Notes: a model not told the origin generated them from the sequence alone. Shown: positions 47,201 to 57,669, counted from the stretch's first letter. The stretch is 64,000 nt of DNA from Cladorhizidae sp. MBARI D1340-BT2 (GCA_028752905.1 JAQNBH010000009.1:46361165-46425164), one strand, 5' to 3'. Numbers and translations are program-made.

Positions 47201-49150
47201 ATAATCATTCGTATCCCAGGAAAGGACCTAAACACAGCAGACATTTTGTTATAAGAAACCATCTTATATCCCAGAAGTGACACAACAACGATGCGCAAGA
47301 AGCTAAACATTTGGTGCAAGTCATCATTAACGAACTTCCAGAAAGTAAGGAGCAATAATTGTTCCCCCACAGTGATCAACTAGTGTGGACTTGGGTGGCA
47401 AGACAAAGGTCAATGCATTAACACTGCCCTCAAATTGTAGTGGTCAGCACAAAGTGAACTTGGCAAGAAATAGGATGTATGGTGGGTTATCAGGGTATAG
47501 AGCAGTGCTGACTGTTAGCTTGAAGCAACATGGACATGGCGCCAATATATCTTCCAAAAGATCATAAGCCAGGGATTGGAATCAAGCATGATAATGACCA
47601 AGCCCAGACTCGCAATTGGGAACACTGGGCAGTTCCTGGTGGACAAGTGATTAAAATGGACAGATGTCTAAATTAATGGGCCTGTGCCTAAAATAATGAA
47701 TGGGCTGGTGCCTAAAATAATGGGCCGGTGACGAAAATAATGAATGGGCTGGTGCCTAAAATAATGGGCCGGTGCCTAAATTAATGGGCCGCTGCCTAAA
47801 ATAATGGGCTGGTGCCTAAATTAATGGTGCCGCTGCCTAAAATAATGGATCTGTGCCTAAAATAATGGGCCGGTGCCTAAAATAATGGGCCACTGCCTAA
47901 AATAACAACTACCAATATTATCAAATTATAAAAATGACCATAAATTATGCAGTTGTCACCCATAGACATTAACTATTCGCAAATAAAATTTTACGAGTGG
48001 TTGTGGGCATCATTAAACTGACATATTAAACTGGCACATAATCTAAATGGTGTACCATCTAATTCATATGATCATCTGTGTATTTGCAATGAAGATTGAA
48101 GCTATTTTGGTCCAGTTGGTGCCTTAGCTTTAGCTATTGTGTTCCTTAGATTATCAAAGTTATTCGAGTTCTCGACTAAGCAAGTCTGCAAGTCTATCTT
48201 TATCATAATTCTTCCATAACATCCTGATTGTGACATGCAGCCAGCCTATTCTACTGAAAACAGTGTAATAGGCACCTACTACATGGATGGAATGCTATAT
48301 GCAAACACATGCAGTGACAAACTTTATAATACATACGTATGGCACATGTAGGGCCGATGAAGTTGACTTCACATATGCACTCAAACGACGAGTCTCCAGA
48401 GACACAGCGGCCATTATTCTGGCAAGGATTGGAGTTGCACATATCCAGTTGCTGAACATAGAGATAGAAAGGGCGCACAACATAGCCAATGACGTTTGTG
48501 GCCTTGCAGAAGTACGTCGCTCCATCCGCAGCAATAAGATCATTGATTGTGAGAGTGCTGGAAACATTCCCACTTTGGGAGTCATCTGTAGTTGTGACTG
48601 CAGCTCTATCAGAAGTGATTGGAAGTGAGCCCTTCAGCCAGACTATGGTTGGAGTTGGGATCCCATATGCGGTACATGTAAATGAAGATTGTTCTCCAGA
48701 GTTTGCAGTAACATTCTGTTCTCCTTCTTCCAGGATCCTGAGCTCTGTCATGTCGACTTTCAGATTGATACTGACATTGAAATCACCAGCAGGGTGACGC
48801 ACTCTGACTATGTACCTCCCTGCATCATCAGTGAGAACTAGCAGAATGGAGAGAGAGCGACGATCATCTCCAAAGACCAGCCGATCAGAAGCTTTAATGG
48901 GTGAGTTGTAATTATCCTTGTACCAATCTATGGAGTTGGCCATCACCTCAGGAAATGCTGCTCCAACTGAAATTGTAAGCATCACATTCTGCCCTATCAC
49001 AGCTTCTATGGTAGCATTGGAAGTGGACACGGTAGGGCTTACTGCAAGTGTGGAAGACATAGAAATTGCCATTTGAAAGAGAGCAACAAAATAACAACAC
49101 AGCACAACCCAGACAAGTAAACCACATAATTGGTGCAGCTGCACTAGCAT
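43900..49150 (-). CDS. Ig/EGF gene 8 without membrane exon (SP-Ig-Ig-EGF-Ig-Ig)
   Basis: Exons are 49150-48337, 46412-46104 and 44208-43900. The structure and the missing 3' end match gene 7. Two bases are lost in the intron just after the first-exon donor (TATAATAC for TATCTAATAC), removing the TAG that follows the donor in all other copies. Without splicing, the frame would run on to 48251. This supports real use of the GTATGT donor rather than a protein ending at the EGF. Confidence 0.55.
44379..44975 (-). pseudogene. decayed Ig exons split by a duplicated insert, gene 8
   Basis: Counterpart of 38725-39320, with the same tandem insert (about 44487-44845). The intron from there to 46103 holds no exon. 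Confidence 0.55.
46104..46412 (-). CDS. single-Ig exon (type a), gene 8
   Basis: Identical protein to the gene 7 copy. Just downstream, gene 8 keeps 13 bases (TTATAGGCGCATG region near 45985) that gene 7 has lost. Confidence 0.75.
46691..47353 (+). pseudogene. Ty3/Gypsy pol relic in intron 1 of gene 8
   Basis: Paralogous copy of the relic. Confidence 0.55.
47668..47905. repeat. 20-base minisatellite
   Basis: About twelve units. Confidence 0.9.
48337..49150 (-). CDS. SP-Ig-Ig-EGF first exon, gene 8
   Basis: Same protein as in genes 6 and 7. The frame continues open past the donor to 48251 because of the 2-base intronic deletion. Confidence 0.75.
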
Positions 49151-49569
49151 AAGACTCAAATGCTATGCACCGTGATAATATTCTGTTCTGTACACATGTT
49201 AGAGAAGGTAGCCTCACATATTTTGAGTCTGAGTTCTTGCCCAAGTTCTTGTTTGTGTCCTGAGGTACCATTGTGTGTGGATATAATATTTACTGTAAAT
49301 CTGGAATTTTTCATTGTTGATAAATTTTCGTTGTAACTTGTAAGCCTGTCTTGTAGCCAAACAAATAGCGATTGCTGCCTACATGCGTAATAAGAAGCCT
49401 ATATATAGACTTGCGGTGCTACGTAATGATGTTCCTGAGCATATTTATAGGCGCAGAGCATGCAAAGTTTTAAGCGAGCCAAGAAAATATGACGTATTTT
49501 AACATACAATATATTCCAAAGATTGTTGAAGGTTCTACAAATGTTCTAAACATTTCATTACAAACTAAC
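49151..49569. other. shortened junction between unit 9 and gene 8
   Basis: Same deletion structure as the two junctions downstream. Confidence 0.65.
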
Positions 49570-49878
49570 CTGTAACAGAGAGTTCTGTGGTGGAGTTCAT
49601 TGAAGACAGTCCATTCCTGACAGTGCAGGTGTAAGTTCCAGAGTCAGACGCTTGCAGGTTACAAAGTTGAAGGAAAGATTGTTTGAACTGTCTTCCACCA
49701 CGAGCTAAGTTTTCCTCATATATTGAAACCAGAGAAGAGTTGGTAATGACCTGCCCATCTCTGTTCCAAGTGATGTCAACACCAGGCTGGCCAAAGCCCA
49801 CGCATACAAGCAGAGCAGTCTCCCCTGCTCTCACAGAAGAATTGCTGGAAATAACTGATAACTCTAAAACAGGAACAC
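49570..49878 (-). CDS. single-Ig exon (type b), unit 9
   Basis: Close to the gene 7-8 exon with several changes (SSNSSVRAGE, VITNSS). Confidence 0.7.
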
Positions 49879-51591
49879 CTATCATGAAGAGAAAAAAAGA
49901 GAGTGTGTGTGATCAACATTACATTCTAGTATGCATTTATATATGGACTTTAAAGAGGTATCTCATTCTTGTTCATGACAAACTAACTGCATGGTCTTAA
50001 ATGAAATATCCAATACCTTTACAAAGCTTATCAGTAACCGACAATAAAGTAGTTGAATAGATGGGAGACAGTCCCTAGTTGACAGTGCAGGATTAACCAG
50101 AGTCAGACATTGCCTCGGTAATGGACACTTTAATAGTTGAATTGATTGAAAACAGTCACTAGCTGACAGAGCAGGTATAAGTACCAGAGTCAGACATTGC
50201 TTGGCCACATAGGTGGAGAAAGGACAGCTTGAACTTCTTGTCTCCTCGAGTCAAGTCATCTTCTATGTAGTGTTAGACTACTAGCAAAAGTCAGCAACTA
50301 AGTTATTAGTCACCATAGCAGGCTATACAAAATAAGGAACTAAATGCTAGTATAGCTAGCTAAACAAATAGTTCTCCAGTCTGTAGATAAAGGAAGTACT
50401 AGTTATGTTCCCATAAAAATAGTCAACCACTCAAGTTTATAAATTACAATACAGCATTGGAAAAAGCAATGCTGAAACATTCCAAATTGTCTTCTTGAAA
50501 ATTGTACAATTCCAGATATCACACTTTGTTGGTGTGAACTCACAGAACATTATTAAAATTCCTTTCATGTCAACTGGGAGATTTTTTAATGCCAAACACA
50601 TCAAAGTAACAGCATGTAACAGTAGCATGGGTTAACACTTTGCATGACAAAGAGAATTAGACTAACGTAGCCACTACCCTTACATTTATTTTGAGCAAGA
50701 AAGGCTGTGTTAGCTTACTCTAGATACCCTTTCCTCATTAGGTTGTCAGTGATATAGTCTACTTTTGTTCTTGTTCAACATCTAAAGATCTTTAGAAGGT
50801 GTATGACTGTAGCCAGAAGCATAGGACACCACTTGATTGCACACTGGCTAACTCAACAGAAGTCTTGAGTCCCCTTGTGCCACGGGATAGAAAGCTATAG
50901 ACGTGGAGGTCAAACAGACAGAAGCTGGCAAACCTCAGCTATACATAAATGGCTTGTAAATGTGTCCGGTAGCCAAACAATAGCCATTGCTGCCTACACA
51001 CACAGCTAATAATATATAGGCATGCGGTGCTACTTAATGATGTTACTGGAGCATATATATATAGGCGCATGGCATGCAAAGTTTTAAACCAGCCATGAAA
51101 ATACATGAAAATACTGACATTTTAACATATAATATGACCCGAAGATCATTTTAAGTTCTGTACAAAAATTATTCTCTCAATAAGGTTACAAACTAACCTG
51201 TAACAGAGAGTTCTGTAGTTGAGTTGATTGATGACAGTCCATCACTGACAGTGCAGGTGTAAGTTCCAGAGTCAGATGCTTGCACACCACAAAGTAGAAG
51301 GAAGGATTGCTTGAACTGCCTGTCATCTCGAGCCAAGTCTTCCTCATAGATGGATACTAGTGAAGAGTTGGAAATGACTATGCCATCTCGGCTCCAAGTG
51401 ATGTTAACATCAGTTTGAGCAAATCCCAGGCACACAAGTAAAGTTGTCTCTCCAACTCCAACAGAAGTGTTGCTGGAAATAACTGCTACTTCCATTACAC
51501 CACCTAATAGCAAATGCACATAAGACAATAACCATTGTGCACATAGCTGGTGTATCTGGCTAGGATACAGACATATCGAAATCAAAATCAT
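49570..51591 (-). CDS. unit 9: two Ig exons at the upstream edge of the array
   Basis: Exons 51503-51198 and 49878-49570 are phase 1 single-Ig exons. No leader/Ig/EGF exon, relic or minisatellite precedes them, so the array ends here. An in-frame ATG at 51591 lies before the acceptor and would give a hydrophobic start (WLLSYVHLLLGG) directly joined to the first Ig, so a short secreted two-Ig protein is possible. Otherwise the 5' part is lost or lies far upstream. No membrane exon follows. Confidence 0.45.
50025..50280 (-). pseudogene. decayed Ig exons in unit 9
   Basis: Two remnants (about 50025-50110 and 50115-50280), uninterrupted by the insert seen in genes 7-8. The remaining intron to 51197 shows no exon. 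Confidence 0.55.
51198..51503 (-). CDS. diverged single-Ig exon, unit 9
   Basis: A 306-base phase 1-1 exon, acceptor GCTATTAG|GTG. The Ig core is LLVC, ITW, DSGTYTC, and LLLC replaces LQLC. It is the most diverged Ig exon of the array. Confidence 0.7.
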
Positions 51592-52131
51592 GACATATAC
51601 AATTTTATCTTATTGACGACTACAAAAAATAGTGCCATGTGTTTCCTTCAAGCCTCTGGGATGACATGGGGAAATGAAACAAAAAACTCAGCAACCAAGA
51701 CACAATCAAATAAGATAGGTAAAGACCAAAATTAAGGGACTCTAGTACGGCTAGCTCAACAAGTAGTGCTCTAGAGTATAGATCAAAAGATGTACAAGAT
51801 ATAACCAGGCGAACTAATGCACTGGAGAGAAGCACTCCAAAGAATCCTTTGGCGGGAATTGGCTGTTCTTCATTGCTGATTGGTGGGACATATGGCAAAC
51901 AGTTGTCCTACGCAAAGCAACAAGGAACAGAAGGAGGAAGTGAGAGAAGAAAGCAAAAGGGAAGAAGGGCAGTGGCCACTGAAGATTTGAATGGCATGAA
52001 GGAGAGAAAGATTGACATTTTGAGGAGACAACCTTAAGAGACAACCTTAAGAGACAGAACTCTTCTGCAGTCAATGGAATGATGTCTGAGGAAGATGGTA
52101 GACAGGCACACACTGAGCCCAACTACCACAG
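51592..52131. other. array flank, no gene recognised
   Basis: Open frames on both strands overlap each other and match no family I recognise. A 15-base tandem pair lies at about 52027-52056. Confidence 0.3.
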
Positions 52132-53084
52132 TTAACCCTTCCACCGCTGGATTTACACAGCACTTTTTAAAAATAGTGATGTTATTTTACATAATATTTT
52201 ATATTCAACCAGGAGTGCACAAATGTCCCTAGCAACCATGGTTGATGTTATAGCATTGGTGTTGACAAACATTGTGGTCAACTGTAGGTTGCCTAGCAAC
52301 TGACCACATATGATGAATATCATTATAACATTTGATTGTTTGTTTTGGTTTGTATTTTTAGGCAGAATATGGACAGATAACTGTAGATTACATTATGATG
52401 TAATTATAATAAAATGACAGTGTCATATTTTACTAGGGCAGATAATTAGAAACCATAGCTAACTAACTACCTACTAGCTTTATATTATTATAGCTATATA
52501 GATGGATAGCTAGTACCCGCAAAGTACCCAGGTAAATGCTCTTTTTTATACAAGTCAGAAAAAAAGCAGTAATGCTAAAGGATCTTACATGTATGGCTAT
52601 TTATTTTCCTGGTACATCTTGTTCCTGTTCTTCACCATCGTCAGTCTCAAGACCTGGATCCCTACGCAAATCAGCGCTACTATCTCTGGACTGGCAAAAA
52701 ACAGGTCTACGATGTCATTCAGAGTTGCTAGCTCTTCAGGATCTCTAGTCTGTTCTTCGTGGTAGGCAAATATCCCTTCTCCTTCCTCATCACTGCTTTC
52801 AACCTCAGACAGACCGAATTCGTCGTCATCCAGCATTGCCAAAACATCGTCCACATTTAGTCTAGAAGCCATTTTTTAATCGATCAGCTGAGTTTGACGT
52901 CACGAATACCTTGGTTACCTAGGCACTATACCTCAGCTATTTTAATTCCAGCTCTAGCTAAGCAAGGGATATGCCCAGGTATATTTAGCACATGCGTAGC
53001 TAAAACGAACGATTTTATATATTTGTTTTTGTCGCAGTCATTTACAACTCCGCCATATGGCGGATACGGCGGTGAGACGGTTAA
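52132..53084 (-). mobile_element. deleted piggyBac-like element
   Basis: It is bounded by TTAA at 52132 and 53081. The ends are similar inverted repeats: TTAACCCTTCCACCGC on the left, and TTAACCGTCTCACCGC read inward from the right. Between them is a frame resembling the start of piggyBac transposases. The inverted repeats match at about 16 of 22 bases, so the boundary call is moderate. Confidence 0.45.
52597..52872 (-). pseudogene. piggyBac-like transposase N-terminal fragment
   Basis: The 91-codon frame opens with an acidic segment (VLAMLDDDEFGLSE, then SSDEEGEG) of the kind found at the start of many piggyBac transposases. The DDE catalytic domain is missing, and the last third looks out of frame or unrelated. 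It cannot be active. Confidence 0.45.
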
Positions 53085-53805
53085 TGTGAATTGCAATGGT
53101 CTGTTCACCATATTGGTTGCTGCAGTCACCATTGCATTGTTAAAGTTTAGATGACAGCCCTGGAGCAGGAGCAAGTATTGCCACATTTTGAGTTACTATA
53201 TGTTACCCTGTGGAGGTTTACACTTGAACATTGTCATACAAATTAGAGTTATGTTGAGCCAGGGGAGTTCTTGAAGCAGAGAAATACCAGTGCTTGTCCA
53301 GAAGGATGCTTCCTTAAGCTCTTGCTTTGGAGTGACACTCGGTCAATACTTAGCCTCTTATTGATACTGAAGCAGTGGGAGATGTGAAGAAATATGAAGG
53401 TGTACAGACCTCCTGGAAGAAAATAGATCTGTGGGTGAAGATGGATATGTGAGACCTGAACCCAAAAGGTAAGTTCAGGTGGGCATGTTAAGAACCTGAC
53501 ACTAGTAGCCAGCAGTAGAGAAGGGAGCTGGAGTCCCTGAAGATGTAAAGATTCTGTGAGTCAAAGTGAAAAAATGTTTGGTTTGAGCAAATTCTGGAGT
53601 GGGTGCTGTTTGAGTAGTCAAGCTGCTTTAGTTTACTGGAGTCCCTATGATGCAAATGAAGATTAATGGTTGGATGTCATTTCAGCCATTGAAGAACTTG
53701 TGTTGGTGATACTGATTCTATCATTCAGTTTGAAGGAGCAAGTGTGGTAGTGGAGAATCGTACCCTTGCTGATATATGACATCAAGGGGATTAGAGGCAA
53801 CCTGG
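53085..53805. other. no gene recognised
   Basis: A short plus-strand open stretch ending at 53154 has a pyrimidine-rich acceptor-like start (53022-53037) and a hydrophobic end. It overlaps the proposed transposon end, so I do not call it. Nothing else is supported. Confidence 0.25.
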
Positions 53806-53961
53806 TAGTTACTTCTTTGTCATAATTCAGATCAATAATCAACTTATATATACTCACTTGATATTTCAGCTAGAGCTCTAGCCTTCATCTGATGAAGGCT
53901 AGAGCATCTAGCCGAAACGTCGCATGAGAATATTTAAGTTGGTTATGAATAAAGTGATTGT
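53806..53961. repeat. foldback element 1 with hammerhead-like core
   Basis: Two arms in inverted orientation meet at about 53888. The outer ends read AATCAACTTA-like inward on both sides. AACCTGG lies on both flanks (53799-53805, 53962-53968) as a possible target-site duplication. Confidence 0.6.
53889..53921 (+). ncRNA. hammerhead ribozyme-like core
   Basis: CTGATGA (53889-53895) is followed by a perfect six-pair stem II (GGCTAG 53897-53902, loop AGCAT, CTAGCC 53908-53913), then GAAA (53914-53917) and CGTC. This gives the very short stem III and cleavage triplet GTC of minimal hammerheads in Penelope-like elements. Stem I pairing is not evident because the upstream side is the inverted arm, so activity as a monomer is doubtful. 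Confidence 0.6.
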
Positions 53962-54049
53962 AACCTGGCATTTGTTGATGTAGATGTTGGTGATGGGTGA
54001 TGATAGGGAAAAAGATTGAGTGACTACTGTTGTACCCAGATATGGACCA

Positions 54050-54860
54050 GCAAAGAAGCCACAAGAGTGGTTGTTGGAGTAGCTTAAACTCAAAGAACTT
54101 GTCATGGAGTATGCTAATGTTTTTGTTCTGGACTCCAGTGAGTTTACCTGTGACACTTGGTGACACAAGAGAACATATCCAATCAGACAGTCAGTGCAAC
54201 AAACAATGTTTGCTTTTCAAGCTCAGATTTACCAAAAGGTAAATGACATGTACTAGTATGAAAACATCATTATAACATTTCAGGAGTCCATGAGCAAGCC
54301 CAATTGTCTGAGTAAAGAAAAAGATGAGGGTATGTGCTCCTGCAGAGATTATTGCAGCTGAATTGACTCATGAAGCTGGATGTCTCCTATACCTCATATT
54401 GATAGCACACTTGAGTTTTATCCTAAGCAAGGTACTCACCACCTTACATTGCATCTTGGTATGGCAAGTTGCCATGAACTCTCTCTCCCTTCGAGAGAGA
54501 GAGAGAAGATAACATTCATTGCCTACTCAGGATTGTATAAGTTTGGGAAGATGCCATTTGGACTGATGATGCCCCAGCTATCTTCCAGAGGATGCAAATA
54601 GCGCTTGCTGGATTAGAGAGAGGTGAATGCTCAGTGAACCTGAATGATCTAATGCTGGTGAGGGAGATGTTAGAAGAACACAACACCATACCCAGGAAGG
54701 CCCTTGACAGGCTGAGGGAAGCCAATAAGATGTAAGTTTAGCTCCACTAGTAATCGAGTATATTTGCCACATTATGTCACGGGTATCCACAAGAAACTTA
54801 AAGCATTTAGGAGCCTTCCATGCCTGGAGAGTGTATGATGTTGAGGCCATTCCTAGGACT
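54050..54860 (+). pseudogene. Ty3/Gypsy reverse transcriptase relic
   Basis: Plus-strand frames, interrupted by stops and frameshifts, keep the order of a Ty3/Gypsy RT. They show an N-terminal block near 54090-54240, a KKDEG-like block near 54320, a THHLTLHLG-like block near 54440, GLYKF then MPFGL at 54551-54565, and a LREAN block near 54712-54727. The catalytic Asp-Asp motif is altered. It is a different fragment from the relics in the array introns, which start further downstream in pol. Confidence 0.65.
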
Positions 54861-55049
54861 TACCTCTTAATGCAGAAGGTTCATCCCATCCCTTGCCAAA
54901 GCCTCCATCCCATTCATGCATTGAAAAGGACATTGAGTTTGGGTAATTCTAATATTTCAGGATGTATTTGAAGAGCTCCTATTCACTAAGGCCCAGTATT
55001 AACCTTTCCAGACTTTCAGGTGCTTTTCATCTTGGAGTCTTAATTATTG

Positions 55050-55219
55050 CAACTTTCTTGATTAATCAAACTTATGTTTACTAATTCGACATCTTCAGCT
55101 AGATACTCTAGCCTTCATCAGGAATAATTCAGGGATATTACTGATGAAGGCTAAAGTGTCCATCCGAAATGCTAAGTAAATAAGTTTGAGTTGATTATCA
55201 AGAAAGCCTTTGTATACTG
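55050..55219. repeat. foldback element 2 with decayed hammerhead-like core
   Basis: The outer arms (CTTTCTTGATTAATCAAACTTA and its diverged inverse) enclose a central CTCTAGCCTTCATCAG / CTGATGAAGGCTAAAG inverted pair with an 18-base spacer. On the plus strand CTGATGA (55141-55147) and GAAA (55166-55169) remain, but stem II is disrupted. Confidence 0.6.
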
Positions 55220-55434
55220 GATTGACAAGAAGTAAACATGAGTGTAGCCATATAGACTGATGACCCTTAGCCATTTAAAATCATAACAAAAAGCAGATGA
55301 TTTGGTAAAGGATCATCTGATTGTGGTCTACACGATACACTTGATCCTGTTTGTATTCATTTTTGACCAATATAGATGAACCATCTAAAATTATATACCA
55401 TATATACATGTATATAAACTAGCTGAAACATATA

Positions 55435-55945
55435 ACAATGCTATATACTAACCTTCAATAAACTATGGGGCAACATTAAATATTAACAATGCAGCAACAT
55501 TAATATTAACAACGTTACTAACCTTCAAATTAAACTATGGGTCAGCATTAAATATTAACAATGCTACTAACCTTCAATTAAGGGGCAACATTAATGCTAC
55601 TATATAACCTTAAATTAAATTATTGGTCAACCATTGCTATGCTATTAACCTTCAATTAAACTATGGGTCAGCATTAAATATTAACAATGCTACTAACCTT
55701 CAATTAAACTATGGGGCAACATAACAACGCTACTAAACACTAAACTTCAAATTTACTAACCTTCAAATTAAACTATGGGTCAGCATTAAATATTAACAAT
55801 GCTACTAACCTTCAATTAAACTATGGGGCAACATTAAATATTAACAATGCTAGTTAAACTAATATTAACAATGCTACTAAAACTATGGGTCAACATTAAA
55901 TATTAACAAAGCTAACTTCCAATTAAACTTGGGTCAACATTATCC
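55435..55945. repeat. minisatellite, unit about 50 bases
   Basis: The imperfect unit reads roughly CTAACCTTCAATTAAACTAT, then GGGTCAGCATTAAATATTAA, then CAATGCTA. About ten copies are present, with deletions. Confidence 0.8.
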
Positions 55946-56027
55946 AAACTGGATAGTTTGGACCTACCCGCACATGTCATATATAATTTGAACCCAGGAA
56001 AATTTTGGGATTTGCCTCCTAAAGGCT

Positions 56028-56400
56028 GGTTCACAACATGACGCTGGCCGAGCGGAGCATTGCATTGTGTTGCATTGCATTACGTTTTCTGGTTCACAAC
56101 ACAATGTTCGCTCGCCACATCGTGTTTATTATTATTGTCAATTGACCTTCGACCCTCAAACCGCGCTCAACAAAGCTGGACAGCCGTGACAATGCAGGGA
56201 ATCAATAATATCTTACTGTTGGCTAGCAGGAGGCTAAGAAAGCGGTAGAGCAAGGATGTGGGTAAGTCCAATATTCATTCGCCTAGGCAGCTTGGAGATT
56301 ATAACAATCTCCTAGAGATGAGGCTGTCTGACCTAGAGAGTCATTTCAGATATTTGAGAATGTCTAGGGAGAGGTTTGACTCTGTTTTAGCTGAGGTATG
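56028..56400 (+). mobile_element. PIF/Harbinger-like transposon fragment
   Basis: A repeated subterminal motif CTGGTTCACAAC (about 56031 and 56090) precedes a frame with a LGDYNNLLEMRLSD-like stretch followed by HFRYLRMSRERFD (about 56285-56390). That resembles the N-terminal region of Harbinger transposases just before their helix-turn-helix. A TAG interrupts it near 56247. No DDE domain or right end is found. Confidence 0.45.
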
Positions 56401-57355
56401 ATTTGTATATGCCATAGTATAACTAATAAAAGTTACCTAATTACATATTTAGAATTCGAACAGCTGCATCAAGATATCCAGTTAACTAACCTTGCAGGTT
56501 GTGCTTTCTTAGGTTCTGCACAATGGCTCTAAAGTGAAAGCAGTGAGAAGAAGTCAATGGCATCTTCTCTTACTTTAGCCAGGGTCATCATTAGTAATCA
56601 TCTAATGATGACCCTGAAGCCCTGCTATCACTGGGCAGTGTAGTCGCTCCTGACTTACCTTCGAGAAAGCCTAGTGCTCTCACTCGAGCTGACAATTTGG
56701 ATGGAGATGAGATTACTAATGATGAAGAAGGCATTGATAGTGAGTTTAGCATATAGTTTGCTGTGCAGTGAGTGAGCAGAACATGAACTGCAATAGTCAT
56801 TTGGGGGGGGGGGGGTTGTTTTCAGGTAGTACACGGAAAAAGTATTAGCTGAGCATTTTGTTATATTTTTGGTAGTTGACAGAGCTTTATCAGCTTCAGT
56901 GACTCTTCCTATTGTTGCTAAGCCTCCTATTGTTGTGGCTGCCCCAGCCTAAGTCCAAGTGATATTAGTTTGCTTGTTATATTTACTGGCTAAACACTCC
57001 AAAACATGAAGTAGCAAGTTCGAATGAGTTTCACCTCATTGTGGTTTTCTTTGTGATTAATTTCTATGGCAACAAAACTAACCACAATGTTGGCCAATAC
57101 AAATGCTATCACATACGGTATGCTTGCTAGGAACTTTTCTAAACTATTGCTGAGATAGAAGGGCATATAGTCACTTAGGTTGCATTGATCCCTAGTGAGA
57201 GGGTTAAGATTAAAAGGCAAGGGCAGCATATAACAAGGAACCAAGTCAATAATTGCATACACTGCATAGAGTAGCGGGACCTTAGTGCCTGTGGTGCCAA
57301 ATCACTGCCACCTCAGAGCAGGGCTAGATTTGAGACAAATAAAATCTCTCCATTC
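56401..57355. other. no gene recognised; hairpin and G-run
   Basis: It contains a perfect 14-base stem hairpin at 56581-56615 and a run of G at about 56804-56816. A 90-codon minus-strand frame (56990-57262) has one hydrophobic segment but matches no family I know. Confidence 0.3.
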
Positions 57356-57358
57356 AAT

Positions 57359-57618
57359 TATACACTAGCCTGCTAGTAATGGGAGTAGCACTACACTAGC
57401 CTGCTAGTAATGGAGTAGCACTACACTAGCCTGCTAGTAATGGGGGTAGCACTACACTAGCCTGCTAGTAATGGGAGTAGCACTACACTAGCCAGCTGGT
57501 AATGGAAGTAGCACTACACTAGCCTGCTACACTAGCCAGCTAGTAACGGGAGTAGCACTACACTAGCCTGCTAGTCATGGGAGTAGCACTACACTAGCCT
57601 GCTAGTAATGGGAGTAGC
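57359..57618. repeat. 31-base minisatellite, about 8 units
   Basis: The unit is TACACTAGCCTGCTAGTAAT followed by GGGAGTAGCAC, with few variants. Confidence 0.9.
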
Positions 57619-57669
57619 ACCGACACCGAAATCTATCAGAGACAACAGTACATCAAGCAACCTGCTAAC

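Noticed and set aside
53022..53154. Plus-strand terminal exon with hydrophobic end after a good acceptor
   Set aside because: No upstream exon was found, and it overlaps the proposed piggyBac-like right end. The evidence is too weak for a gene.
54516..54850. Minus-strand frames opposite the RT relic
   Set aside because: They are shadows; the plus strand carries recognisable reverse transcriptase blocks.
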